From NCBI RefSeq assembly GCF_025506275.1, contig NZ_QYCP01000093.1:186001-250000 (forward strand): 64,000 nucleotides of DNA, given 5' to 3'. The notes under the pieces are model-generated. The model was given only the letters and a program-made list of their open reading frames with translations. It did no database searches and had not been told where the DNA came from. A program made the position numbers and the translations under genes. Each line of letters opens with the position of its first letter. The first letter of the stretch is position 1. Positions 42,260 through 50,931 of the stretch are shown here, piece after piece. Origin of the DNA: Brevibacterium permense (lineage in GTDB: Bacteria; Actinomycetota; Actinomycetes; Actinomycetales; Brevibacteriaceae).

Positions 42260-44080
42260 ATGACAACGACGCTCGACCGTCCCCAGCTGACCGCCGACGA
42301 CATCGCTATGAGGTGGCTGCAGGACTTCGAATCGGCGCTCGGCCGCCGGGACATCCCGGCTGCAGCCGGACTGTTCGCCACCGACAGCTATTGGAGGGAC
42401 CTCGTGTCCTTCACCTGGAATCTCAAAACGGTGGAGAACCCCGACGGAGTAACCGACCTGCTCACCCACAATCTCGACCGGGTCTCACCGGAGGAATTCG
42501 AACTCAGCGAACCGGCGGCAACCGCCGACGGTGTGACGGAAGCATGGTTCACCTTCACCACCTCGGTGGGGCGTGGCAAGGGACTCGTCCGCCTCATCGA
42601 TGAAGACGGCATCAAGGCCTGGACCGTGCTCACCTCGCTGCAGGAGATCACCGGACACGAAGAGCCCCGCGGCACCCGCCGGGTCAAAGGTGCCGAGCAC
42701 GGCGTCGATCCCGAACGGAAGAGCTGGTCGGAGAAACTCGCCGAGGAGGACGCCGCCTGGGGCGCGACCGCCGATCCCTACATCCTCGTCGTCGGTGGCG
42801 GACAGGGCGGGATCGCCCTCGGCGCTCGCCTCCGCCAACTCGGAGTGCCGTCCCTGGTCATCGACCGGTGGGAGCGGCCGGGTGATCAGTGGCGGTCGCG
42901 GTACAAGTCGCTGTGCCTGCACGACCCGGTCTGGTACGACCACCTTCCGTACCTGAAGTTCCCAGACAATTGGCCGGTGTTCGCACCGAAGGACAAGATC
43001 GCGGACTGGTTGGAGTTCTACACGAAGGTGATGGAGATTCCGTACTGGTCGTCGACCACAGCTGCCTCGGCGAAATACGACGAAGCGGAAGGCCGGTGGA
43101 CGGTCGAGGTTGACCGGAACGGGGAGAAGGTCACTCTGCGGCCGACCCATCTGGTGATGGCCACGGGCATGTCGGGCAAACCGAGCATCCCCACGTTCCC
43201 GGGGTCGGACATCTTCAAGGGCGAGCAGCAGCACTCCTCGCAGCACCCAGGTCCCGACGCTTATGCAGGCAAGAAGGTCGTCGTCATCGGCAGCAACAAC
43301 TCCGCCTTCGACATCTGCGGTGCTCTGTACGAGAACGGTGCCGACGTCACGATGGTGCAGCGATCGAGCACGCACATCGTCAAGAGCGATTCGCTCGTGG
43401 AGATCGCGATGGGCGACCTGTACTCCGAACGCGCGTTGGAGAACGGCGTGACGACGGAGAAGGCGGATCTCATCTTCGCATCACTGCCGTACCGGATCAT
43501 GCACGAGTTCCAGATCCCGCTCTACGACCAGATCAAGGAAGCGGACAAGGACTTCTACCAGCGGATGGAGGCCGCCGGGTTCGATCTCGACTTCGGCGAC
43601 GACGAGTCCGGCTTATTCCTCAAGTATCTGCGCCGCGGTTCGGGCTACTACATCGATGTCGGATCCGCCGAGCTCGTCGCCGACGGCAAAGTGAAACTGG
43701 CCAAAGGTCAGGTCGACCACCTCACCGAGGATGCCGTCGTCCTCTCCGATGGGACTGAACTGCCGGCTGACCTCGTCGTCTACGCCACCGGTTACGGTTC
43801 GATGAACGGCTGGGTCGCGGACCTCGTCGACCAGGAGACCGCAGACAAGGTCGGCAAATGCTGGGGACTGGGGTCGGAGACGACGAAGGACCCAGGCCCG
43901 TGGGAAGGCGAGCAGCGCAATATGTGGAAGCCCACCCAGCAGGAGAACCTGTGGTTCATGGGCGGCAATCTGCACCAGGCCAGGCACTACTCGCTGTATC
44001 TGGCGCTGCAGCTCAAGGCCCGGCACGAAGGCATCGAGACTCCGGTGTACGGGCTGCAGGAGGTTCATCACCTGAGCTGA
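42260..44080 (+). CDS. FAD-dependent monooxygenase with N-terminal SnoaL-like domain
   Basis: A 606-residue flavoprotein. Residues 1-140 form an NTF2/SnoaL-like domain (WLQDFESALGRRDIPAAAGLFATDSYWRDLVSFTW). The FAD motif is ILVVGGGQGGIALGARLRQLG near residue 175 and the NADPH motif KKVVVIGSNNSAFDICGAL near 340; VVYATGYGSMNGW is the ATG-containing FMO/BVMO hinge. The family is the YUCCA/CzcO-like group that hydroxylates amines or ketones. AGGAGTGAC precedes the ATG. With the ADH and GAF regulator it forms a probable alcohol/ketone degradation locus. Confidence 0.88.
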   Translation: MTTTLDRPQLTADDIAMRWLQDFESALGRRDIPAAAGLFATDSYWRDLVSFTWNLKTVENPDGVTDLLTHNLDRVSPEEFELSEPAATADGVTEAWFTFTTSVGRGKGLVRLIDEDGIKAWTVLTSLQEITGHEEPRGTRRVKGAEHGVDPERKSWSEKLAEEDAAWGATADPYILVVGGGQGGIALGARLRQLGVPSLVIDRWERPGDQWRSRYKSLCLHDPVWYDHLPYLKFPDNWPVFAPKDKIADWLEFYTKVMEIPYWSSTTAASAKYDEAEGRWTVEVDRNGEKVTLRPTHLVMATGMSGKPSIPTFPGSDIFKGEQQHSSQHPGPDAYAGKKVVVIGSNNSAFDICGALYENGADVTMVQRSSTHIVKSDSLVEIAMGDLYSERALENGVTTEKADLIFASLPYRIMHEFQIPLYDQIKEADKDFYQRMEAAGFDLDFGDDESGLFLKYLRRGSGYYIDVGSAELVADGKVKLAKGQVDHLTEDAVVLSDGTELPADLVVYATGYGSMNGWVADLVDQETADKVGKCWGLGSETTKDPGPWEGEQRNMWKPTQQENLWFMGGNLHQARHYSLYLALQLKARHEGIETPVYGLQEVHHLS

Positions 44081-44123
44081 GCTCGGGGTGAGGCCGGCTC
44101 TTGGCGATCGGGTGGACGCTCAT

Positions 44124-44178
44124 AGGTGTGCGAAATGGTCACGTCCTGTTGCTCGGGACGTGACCACTTCGCCCACCT
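44124..44178 (+). terminator. Long hairpin after the monooxygenase
   Basis: Arms 44124-44146 and 44156-44178 pair over 23 bases with two mismatches around a 9-base loop, 43 bases after the stop. No T run; likely the 3' end of the monooxygenase message. Confidence 0.7.
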
Positions 44179-44262
44179 AGCGCGTCCGCTGGGGTATGTC
44201 CGCAGAAGAACGGGAAGGGAGCTGAGCGGTGGGTATTCGAGAGGCGGAGGCGCGTAGGCGTC

Positions 44263-44784
44263 TCAGAGCCCCAGGCGCGAGAGCACTCGCTTCACGTGGT
44301 CGAGGGCTTCGTCCTGTGACAGCCCGAAGTTTTGGTTGAAATACATTCCGTCACCGATGAGCTGGATCGTCATCGCCAGGTCGGCATCGCCGAGGTGGTT
44401 GTTGAGAGCGTCGAACCAAGCTTCCCGGGTTCTACGCAGAGCCGCCTTGGCGTCCTCGTTCTCGAGTGCAAGACAGCCGGCGGCGATGAGGCTGCGGTCC
44501 AGGGGAGTGCCGACCTCGGCGGAGGTCTCGAGATAGTAATAGTGGAGGCGCTCGCCAGCAGCGTTCATCTCCTCGACGTCTTCGGCGACCAGTCGGTCGA
44601 GGCGTTCCAGGCTGCCCTTGATGAGCTCGGCCTTCGACCCGAAATGATAGAGCAGACCGCCTTTGGAGACTCCGGCCTTCGCGGCTACTGCGTCCAGAGT
44701 CGCCCCGGCAGTGCCGTGTTCGTCGAGGAGCGTATCGAATGCGTCGAGCAGCTTCTCCTTGGTTGCGGTCGGATTGCGTGCCAT
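44263..44784 (-). CDS. TetR-family repressor of adjacent exporter
   Basis: A 173-residue TetR protein. ATKEKLLDAFDTLLDEHG, then ATLDAVAAKAGVSKGGLLYHFGSKAELIKG is the HTH; the rest is a short TetR_C domain (YYYLETSAEVGTPLDRSL). The domain type matches QacR/SmvR-like repressors of DHA2 pumps. Divergent from the exporter. The 11-bp-arm palindrome at 44942-44967 is the clear operator candidate. The GTG at 44790 is an alternative start. Confidence 0.88.
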   Translation of the reverse strand: MARNPTATKEKLLDAFDTLLDEHGTAGATLDAVAAKAGVSKGGLLYHFGSKAELIKGSLERLDRLVAEDVEEMNAAGERLHYYYLETSAEVGTPLDRSLIAAGCLALENEDAKAALRRTREAWFDALNNHLGDADLAMTIQLIGDGMYFNQNFGLSQDEALDHVKRVLSRLGL

Positions 44785-44941
44785 AGCCACGAGCCTAGTC
44801 CATAGCTGTACTCACGAGACGGACGTGTGCCTGGTGTACTGCCGGCTGGGCATGCAGGAGGCCGCTCGGATTTCTCGCGCGGCCGGGCCTGTATCTGCGC
44901 AGTACCTGAGCATCTCGATTGCAGCACGCCAACCGCTTTTC

Positions 44942-44967
44942 AACTGTACCGTCCAGACGGTACAGTT
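44942..44967. promoter_or_regulatory. TetR operator before SmvA-like exporter
   Basis: AACTGTACCGT (44942-44952), central CCAG, ACGGTACAGTT (44957-44967): perfect 11-bp arms. It ends six bases before the exporter ATG, so bound repressor would cover the transcription start and the initiation region. Confidence 0.85.
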
Positions 44968-44973
44968 TATGGT

Positions 44974-46518
44974 ATGACGACGACACTGACTCCACAGCTG
45001 CGTGCCGGCCGGCGCGAATGGGCCGGACTCGCGGTGCTCATGATCCCCGTGCTGCTGATCTCGATCGACAACACGGTCCTCGGCTTCGCGATCCCGGCCA
45101 TCAGCACCGGCCTGCACCCGACGGGCACGCAGCTGCTGTGGATCGTCGACATCTACGCGCTCATGCTCGCCGGTCTGCTGGTGGCCATGGGCAGCCTCGG
45201 TGATCGGGTCGGACGTCGCAAACTGCTCATCATCGGGTCCGTCGGCTTCGGTGCGGCCTCGCTGCTCGCAGCGTTCTCCACCTCCGCCGAGATGCTCATC
45301 CTCGCCCGCGCCCTGCTCGGCATCTTCGGTGCCACCCTCATGCCCTCGACGCTGTCGCTCATCCGCAACATCTTCGACCATGACAAGGACCGTCGCATCG
45401 CGATCGCCACCTGGGCCGCGATGTTCTCCGGTGGTGCCGCACTCGGGCCCATCGTCGGCGGCTTCCTGCTTGAGCACTTCCATTGGAGCTCGGTCTTCTT
45501 CATCAACCTGCCGCTCATCGCGCTCTTCATTCCCGCTGCCGCCATTCTGCTGCCCGAATCGCGCGACCCGAACCCGGGTCGATTCGACCCGTTCTCCATC
45601 ATCCTGTCGATGCTCGCCCTGGCCCCGCTCGTCTTCGCCATCAAACACAGCATGGCGTCCGGCGCTGACTTCCTCTTCTGGCTCAGCCTGTCCGTGGCGA
45701 TCGTCGCCGGTGCCAGCTTCGTCCTCCGCCAGCTCGCCACATCGAATCCGATGCTCGACGTCCGTCTGTTCGCGAACTCCGTGTTCACCTCGGCGGTGGT
45801 GTCGAACCTGCTGAGCATCATGGGACTGGCCGGGTTCCTCTACTTCGGCACCCAGCTGCTCCAGCTCGTGCTCGGACTCTCTCCGATCGACGCCGCCCTT
45901 GTGCTCATCCCGGGACTCATCACCTCGGTCGCGGCCGGCTACCTGGCAGTGCCGCTCATCGCCCGCTTCGAACCGCGCGTCGTCGTGCCTTGTGCTCTCG
46001 CGCTCAACGCCATCGGAATGGGCATCATCGCCTTCACCTCCGAGCACTCCGTGATGGGAATGCTGCTCGCCTTCCTCATCCTCGGCATCGGGCTCGGCAC
46101 CGCGGAGGTCATCACGAACGACCTCATCCTCGCCGCGGTCCCCGCTCACAAGGCCGGAGCGGCCTCGGCGATATCGGAAACCGCGTACGAATTCGGGTCC
46201 GTCATGGGAACGACCGTGCTCGGCGGACTCTCGACCTTCATGTACGGATCCGCGCTGCAGTCGGCGATCGGGGACAAAGCGGACAGAGCGCAGTTCGATA
46301 CGCTCGGCTCCGCCCTCGAGTACGCGTCCGGGTTGAGCGGCGGAGCCGGCGAGCGGATCACCGAGGCGGCCGTGACGGCCTTCGACTTCGGCGTGCAGTG
46401 GGCCGCCGGTGCGGCCGTCGTCCTCGTCCTCATCGCCGCCGTGCTCACGAGCTTCGGCCTCAAAGGCGCCGGGAGGCTCCTGCCGGGAGCTGCCGCCAAC
46501 GCCAACGCCGACCGCTGA
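44974..46518 (+). CDS. SmvA/QacA-like DHA2 multidrug exporter
   Basis: A 514-residue, 14-helix exporter. LLISIDNTVLGFAIPAI is the DHA2 motif D1 with the Asp needed for cation recognition, YALMLAGLLVAMGSLGDRVGRRK is motif A, and SGGAALGPIVGGFLLEHFHWS is motif C. Relatives expel quaternary ammonium compounds and dyes. The first ATG at 44974 has no Shine-Dalgarno sequence and sits next to the operator, suggesting a leaderless message. Longer open frames upstream run through the operator and are not used. Confidence 0.9.
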   Translation: MTTTLTPQLRAGRREWAGLAVLMIPVLLISIDNTVLGFAIPAISTGLHPTGTQLLWIVDIYALMLAGLLVAMGSLGDRVGRRKLLIIGSVGFGAASLLAAFSTSAEMLILARALLGIFGATLMPSTLSLIRNIFDHDKDRRIAIATWAAMFSGGAALGPIVGGFLLEHFHWSSVFFINLPLIALFIPAAAILLPESRDPNPGRFDPFSIILSMLALAPLVFAIKHSMASGADFLFWLSLSVAIVAGASFVLRQLATSNPMLDVRLFANSVFTSAVVSNLLSIMGLAGFLYFGTQLLQLVLGLSPIDAALVLIPGLITSVAAGYLAVPLIARFEPRVVVPCALALNAIGMGIIAFTSEHSVMGMLLAFLILGIGLGTAEVITNDLILAAVPAHKAGAASAISETAYEFGSVMGTTVLGGLSTFMYGSALQSAIGDKADRAQFDTLGSALEYASGLSGGAGERITEAAVTAFDFGVQWAAGAAVVLVLIAAVLTSFGLKGAGRLLPGAAANANADR

Positions 46519-46572
46519 GGCCGGGACGGAACCTGACCACTGATCCGGCGGAGATGCCCTACACTCGCAGCC

Positions 46573-47256
46573 ATGGGCTCTCCCTCCCGATCCGCATATG
46601 AGCGGGCGCTCGGCGCTCGAGCGGCAGAGCTCCACCCGGTCCTCAGGGGATACTTCGCGGTGATCCCTCCCGGCGCGGTGGGTGTCGGTGAGGGAGTCTT
46701 CGAACGGTTCGGCACCCAACGGCGGTGGCTGTGGCCCGTCCTCGCCATTGCGAAACTGTGCGGTGTGATCGTGCCGGGTCTGCACCGCAATGTTCCTTTT
46801 CGCGTAGAGAACCGAACGGAAGACGGTGAGCAGACGGCGTCGCGGACGTTGAAGTTCAATGACGGTGATTGGTCGATGGTCGATGCGGTATCGTTCGTCT
46901 CGCGCGGATCCCGATCCGAGGTAGGTGGAGAAGTTCCGTGCGACTCTCAGGGCGGAGTCGTCGACGTGCTGGGGAAGCCGTCCATCGTCGAGGCGGAGTT
47001 TGCTGTTGACGTAGTCGACGGGGGATTGCGACTGCGCAGCCGCCGAATCGCACTACGGGCAGGTGGGTTGCGGTTGCCCATGCCGTTGGCGCTGCGACCG
47101 GTCATCGAACTGAGTGAGCGATTCGACGACACCCTCGACCGGCAGAGAGTCGAGCTCTACGTCGACGTACCGCTGATCGGACGTGTCTACGAGTACTCCG
47201 GCACTTTCACCTACCGCATCTTGAGCGAATACCTGCGTTCGACGATGGGCAATTGA
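46573..47256 (+). CDS. DUF4166 domain protein
   Basis: A 227-residue protein of unknown function. LHPVLRGYFAVIPPGAVGVGEGVFERFGTQRRWL and VENRTEDGEQTASRTLKFND match the start of DUF4166, and RPVIELSERFDDTLDRQRVELYVDVPLIGRVYEYSGTFTY its end. There are no clear membrane helices beyond one weak segment (LWPVLAIAKLCGVIVPG). It follows the exporter by 54 bases and may be cotranscribed. A strong hairpin follows at 47304. Confidence 0.75.
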   Translation: MGSPSRSAYERALGARAAELHPVLRGYFAVIPPGAVGVGEGVFERFGTQRRWLWPVLAIAKLCGVIVPGLHRNVPFRVENRTEDGEQTASRTLKFNDGDWSMVDAVSFVSRGSRSEVGGEVPCDSQGGVVDVLGKPSIVEAEFAVDVVDGGLRLRSRRIALRAGGLRLPMPLALRPVIELSERFDDTLDRQRVELYVDVPLIGRVYEYSGTFTYRILSEYLRSTMGN

Positions 47257-47303
47257 GCGATTCGGGCAGTCGGCGAAGGCCGTAAATGCCCTCGATCAAG
47301 CAG

Positions 47304-47345
47304 AAGCGCGGATATCGGGACGTAGACGTCTCGATATCCGCGCTT
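47304..47345. terminator. Hairpin between convergent DUF4166 and tctA genes
   Basis: AAGCGCGGATATCG (47304-47317) pairs perfectly with CGATATCCGCGCTT (47332-47345). The 14-base interior can extend the stem through GACGT/ACGTC. It serves as a bidirectional terminator. Confidence 0.8.
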
Positions 47346-47416
47346 GGGCTTGAACGACGGTTAGTTGGCTGGCGAACCGCGCTGCGCCTTGAACGACGGC
47401 TGGGCGCTGCGCCAGG

Positions 47417-48964
47417 TCAGAGGCTGATCGACTCCGTAGAGTTCGATGAGACCGACATCGTCTGCTTCTGCCGCCTGCGGGCCAGCACTCGGCCGATGCC
47501 GGTGTAGACCAGAGCGGCGATGAGCACGACGTAGATGACGACCGTGATCGGCGAGGACACGAGCGTCGACGCCTCACCGCCGGAAGCCAGCAGAGCATCG
47601 CGCAGGTTCGACTCGGCCAGGGGGCCCAGCACCATGCCGATCATCAGCGGAGCCAGCGGCACGCCGTAGCGCTTGAGCACGAAGCTCAGCACGCCGATAC
47701 CCAGCAGGATGAGCAGTTCGAACGTCGAGGCGGACGTCGCATAGATGCCCAGGCCGCAGAACACCGCGATGCCGCCGTAGAGGTACGGGTCCGGGATCTT
47801 CAGCAGCTTCGCCCACAGGGGAGCGAACGGCAGGTTGATGATGAGCAGGACGATCATCGCGACGAAGAAGCTCGCCAGCAGACCCCACACGAGCTCGGGG
47901 GAGCGGTCGAAGAGCAGAGGACCGGGCTGGATGCCGTACTGACGGAATGCCGCCAGCATGATCGCCGCCGTCGCCGAGATCGGCAGACCCAGAGCCAGCA
48001 GGGCACCCATGGCGATGCCGGTCGTCGCCGATCCGGCCGCCTCGGGGGCGGCGAGACCGCGGATCGAGCCCTTGCCGAACTGCGGATCCTTCCGGCGGGA
48101 ATCGAGCTTGCGCTCCAGGCCATAGGCCATGAACGTCGGCACATCGGCTCCGCCGACGGGGATGACGCCGAAGGGCAGACCGATCGCTGTTCCGCGCAGC
48201 CATGCCGGCAATGCCTCGCGGACCTCCTTGCGGGAGAGGAAGGGCCGACCAGAGGAATTGATCGTGTTGTCCTTGGTCTGACGGCGGATGCGGGAGGCGA
48301 TGAAGAACACCTCGCCCAGCGCCAGCACGCCGACGGTCACCGTGACCAGGGAGACTCCGTCGAAGAGCTCAGGCACGCCGAGCGTGAACCGCTCGGTACC
48401 CGAGACCGAGTCGATGCCGATGACGGTGAAGCCGATGCCCAACACCAGTGCCGTGAGTCCCTTGAGCACCGAATCGGCGACCACCGAGGATGTCGCGACG
48501 AAGGCGAAGAGCGCGAGGGCGAAGAACTCCGCCGGACCGAAGCTCGTCGACAGGTCGGCCAGGGCCGGGGCGACGAAGACGACGAGGAAGCAGGAGATGA
48601 ACCCGCCGATGAACGCACCGATCGCGGCCGTTGCCAGGGCCTGCGGGGCCCGCCCGGCCTTGGCCATCTTGTGGCCTTCGAACGTCGAGGCGATCGCAGA
48701 GGCCTGACCCGGGGTGTTCATGAGGATGGCCATCGTCGAGTCGCCGAAGAGCCCACCGAAGTAGACGCCGGCGAACATGATGAACGCGCCCGTGGGGTCG
48801 AGCGCAAAGGTCATCGGCAGAAGCAGAGCCACGGCCATCGACGAGCCCAGACCCGGCAGCACACCGACGGCGGTGCCGAGGAAGCAGCCGACGAGCACCC
48901 ACAGCAGGTTCATCGGCGTCAGAGCGTGTGTGAACCCTTCGAAGAGGAATATGAGGGCGTCCAT
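47417..48964 (-). CDS. TctA-type large permease subunit (second TTT system)
   Basis: A 515-residue multi-helix permease. VGCFLGTAVGVLPGLGSSMAVALLLPMTF and IGLPFGVIPVGGADVPTFMAYGLERKL correspond to the two family repeats; in the second repeat the usual LPGAG is changed to IPVGG. FGDSTMAILMNTPGQASAIASTFEGHKMA and PEAAGSATTGIAMGALLALGLPISA are also conserved. The ATG lies one base after the tctB stop. Third gene of the leftward C-B-A operon. Confidence 0.92.
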   Translation of the reverse strand: MDALIFLFEGFTHALTPMNLLWVLVGCFLGTAVGVLPGLGSSMAVALLLPMTFALDPTGAFIMFAGVYFGGLFGDSTMAILMNTPGQASAIASTFEGHKMAKAGRAPQALATAAIGAFIGGFISCFLVVFVAPALADLSTSFGPAEFFALALFAFVATSSVVADSVLKGLTALVLGIGFTVIGIDSVSGTERFTLGVPELFDGVSLVTVTVGVLALGEVFFIASRIRRQTKDNTINSSGRPFLSRKEVREALPAWLRGTAIGLPFGVIPVGGADVPTFMAYGLERKLDSRRKDPQFGKGSIRGLAAPEAAGSATTGIAMGALLALGLPISATAAIMLAAFRQYGIQPGPLLFDRSPELVWGLLASFFVAMIVLLIINLPFAPLWAKLLKIPDPYLYGGIAVFCGLGIYATSASTFELLILLGIGVLSFVLKRYGVPLAPLMIGMVLGPLAESNLRDALLASGGEASTLVSSPITVVIYVVLIAALVYTGIGRVLARRRQKQTMSVSSNSTESISL

Positions 48965-48965
48965 A

Positions 48966-49640
48966 TCAGAAGCCACCTCCCAGAATTCCCGAAGGAAGAT
49001 TGAGTCCCAGCATCACTGAGAAGGCGATGTAGACCAAGGACGAGAACGTCAGTGCCAGAGTGAGGTCGAACAGCGGCGTCTTCGAGCCCATCGACCGGGC
49101 CACGCACCAGAACAGAAGAGCTGCGGCGATGATCCACCCGGCGAATTCGAGGATCAGCGCGAATGCGGCGAAGCCGCCTGCGCCCCAGGCCAGGGACACG
49201 AAGTCGCTGTGCGTTCGGTGCTTCGCGTCGGCCCTGCGGGCCGCAGCCAGAGCTGCGCGGTCGTCTTCCGGCTCGTCCTCCTCATGAGGGGAGAGTCGAG
49301 AGGCCGCGACCGCCGAGGTGACCGGGGTCGAGAACGCCTTGTCCTCTTCGACCTCGGCCGGGACCACCTCGTCGATGTCGACGGGTTCGGGATTGCGGAG
49401 ATAGGCGATGACCAGCAGGACCGTCAGCGCATAGCCGACGACCATGATGATGGTCGGGAAGAATTGCGGACCTGGTTTGTCCGCATCCGCTGGCACCTCC
49501 ATGGTGAGGATGCCGACGAGCAGATAGGTCGAGAACGCCCCCATGATGAGGGGCACGATGAGTCCCGACCGCCCCTGCCACCAGGTGCCCGCGCCGAGGT
49601 GGCCTGTCCGTTCCGTGTTCATCGTCGTCTGTGCGCTCAC
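48966..49640 (-). CDS. TctB-type small permease subunit (second system)
   Basis: A 224-residue protein. LIVPLIMGAFSTYLLVGILTM, PTIIMVVGYALTVLLVIAYL, AWGAGGFAAFALILEFAGWIIAAALLFWCVARSMG and ALTFSSLVYIAFSVMLGLNLP are the four membrane segments. A cytoplasmic loop of about 65 residues, rich in Glu, Asp and Ala (VVPAEVEEDKAFSTPV onward), separates helices 2 and 3 and is longer than in the first system. The GTG overlaps the tctC stop (GTGA). Confidence 0.87.
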   Translation of the reverse strand: MSAQTTMNTERTGHLGAGTWWQGRSGLIVPLIMGAFSTYLLVGILTMEVPADADKPGPQFFPTIIMVVGYALTVLLVIAYLRNPEPVDIDEVVPAEVEEDKAFSTPVTSAVAASRLSPHEEDEPEDDRAALAAARRADAKHRTHSDFVSLAWGAGGFAAFALILEFAGWIIAAALLFWCVARSMGSKTPLFDLTLALTFSSLVYIAFSVMLGLNLPSGILGGGF

Positions 49641-50674
49641 AGTCCCAACTCCTTCAGCAGCTTCTCCACTCGTGACGTGTCCTCCTTGACGAACTCGGCG
49701 AATTCGTCGCCGGTCAGCCACACATCGGTCCATTTGTTCCGGTCGAGAGCGTCTTTCCAAGCCGCGCTGTCACGAGTCTTCTGCAGGATCTCGAGCAGCT
49801 GAGCGGAGTCGTCGCCGGTGATGTCCGGTGCTCCGAGCCAGCCGCGCCAGTTCGTCAGCGTGACCTCGTAGCCCTGTTCGGACATGGTCGGCACGTCATC
49901 GAAGCCCTTGACCCGATCGGGGGCGGCGACGCCGATGGCCTTGACGCGTCCGGCCTCGATCTGATCGGAGACCTCATTGAAGCCGCAGGAGGCGAAGTCG
50001 GTGGTGCCCGAGAGCAGAGTCTGGATGGCCTCGCCGCCGCCGGACTTCGGGATATAGGTGATATCGGAGGCAGGGATCTTGCCGAGCAGCGCCAACTGAG
50101 CGATCGTCAGGTGGTCGACTGAGCCGGCCGAGCCGCCCGTCCACACGAATCCCTTCGGATCTTTCTTCCACGCGCCGATGACATCGTCGATCGTGTTGTG
50201 CGGGGAATCGGCGGCGGCGATGAGGACGTCATAGTCTTCGGCCACCCGGGCGAGCAGCGTCGTGTCGTCGAAGCCGACCGGGGACTTGTTCAGTGCGATT
50301 CCGCCGACCATGGCTGTGCCGGTGGCCAGGATCGTGTCCGCCTGGCCGTGCATCGTCGAGAATTTGCCGAGGCCGATCGTGCCGCCGGCGCCGGGGATGT
50401 TGACGACCTGGGCGTTGTTGGCGAGCCGGTCGACGCGCATGGCCTGCTGGGTCTCGCGGGCGAATCCGTCCCAGCCGCCGCCGGCTCCGGCCGGAGCGAT
50501 GAGGGTGAGATTCGACGACAGGTCGCCCTTCGCCGAGGCGGCCTTGACCGAGTAGGTTGTCGCCGTTCCGATCGCCGCCAAGGCGATCGCCCCGTAGGCG
50601 ATGCGACCGAAGGTTCGTCGCGAGGGATGAGAGGATTCCGCCACGGAATCCCCGGAAGGTGGCGCCTTTGGCAC
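49637..50674 (-). CDS. TctC-type solute-binding protein (second system)
   Basis: A 345-residue binding protein. SRRTFGRIAYGAIALAAIG is a twin-arginine-type signal (S-R-R-x-F). The mature region has LTLIAPAGAGGGWDGFARETQQ, VVNIPGAGGTIGLGKF and DVPTMSEQGYEVTLTNWRGWLGAP, the typical Bug/TctC ligand loops. The GTG at 50674 has AAAGGAGAA at ideal distance, so it is preferred over the upstream GTG at 50713. The signal lacks a lipobox Cys, so unlike the first TctC it may be released or anchored by an uncleaved helix. Confidence 0.87.
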   Translation of the reverse strand: MPKAPPSGDSVAESSHPSRRTFGRIAYGAIALAAIGTATTYSVKAASAKGDLSSNLTLIAPAGAGGGWDGFARETQQAMRVDRLANNAQVVNIPGAGGTIGLGKFSTMHGQADTILATGTAMVGGIALNKSPVGFDDTTLLARVAEDYDVLIAAADSPHNTIDDVIGAWKKDPKGFVWTGGSAGSVDHLTIAQLALLGKIPASDITYIPKSGGGEAIQTLLSGTTDFASCGFNEVSDQIEAGRVKAIGVAAPDRVKGFDDVPTMSEQGYEVTLTNWRGWLGAPDITGDDSAQLLEILQKTRDSAAWKDALDRNKWTDVWLTGDEFAEFVKEDTSRVEKLLKELGL

Positions 50675-50931
50675 GGACTTCTCCTTTGAAGGCAGGTGTG
50701 ATGTGAGACTCACCTTAGAGGTTCCTGAGTGTCGGCTGCGAGGTTGTGCTCACTCTGCGCGTTCTGCTCATTGAGCGCGTTGAGTGCATTCTGCTCAAGA
50801 GGTGGCGCGTGGAGCGCGGAGCGGGTGGAGCGGGGGCGAGGAGCAGGTGCTGCGGGAAGGGCCGGCACCGACGTCGCGGCCGGGCAGCGAGGCGGCGCCG
50901 GTGCCATTGATTCTGCCGCTAGGCTGGCGAT

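Noticed and set aside
44812..46785. 657-residue open frame on the minus strand
   Set aside because: Antisense to the SmvA-like exporter, highly charged and lacking any domain; a codon-bias artefact.
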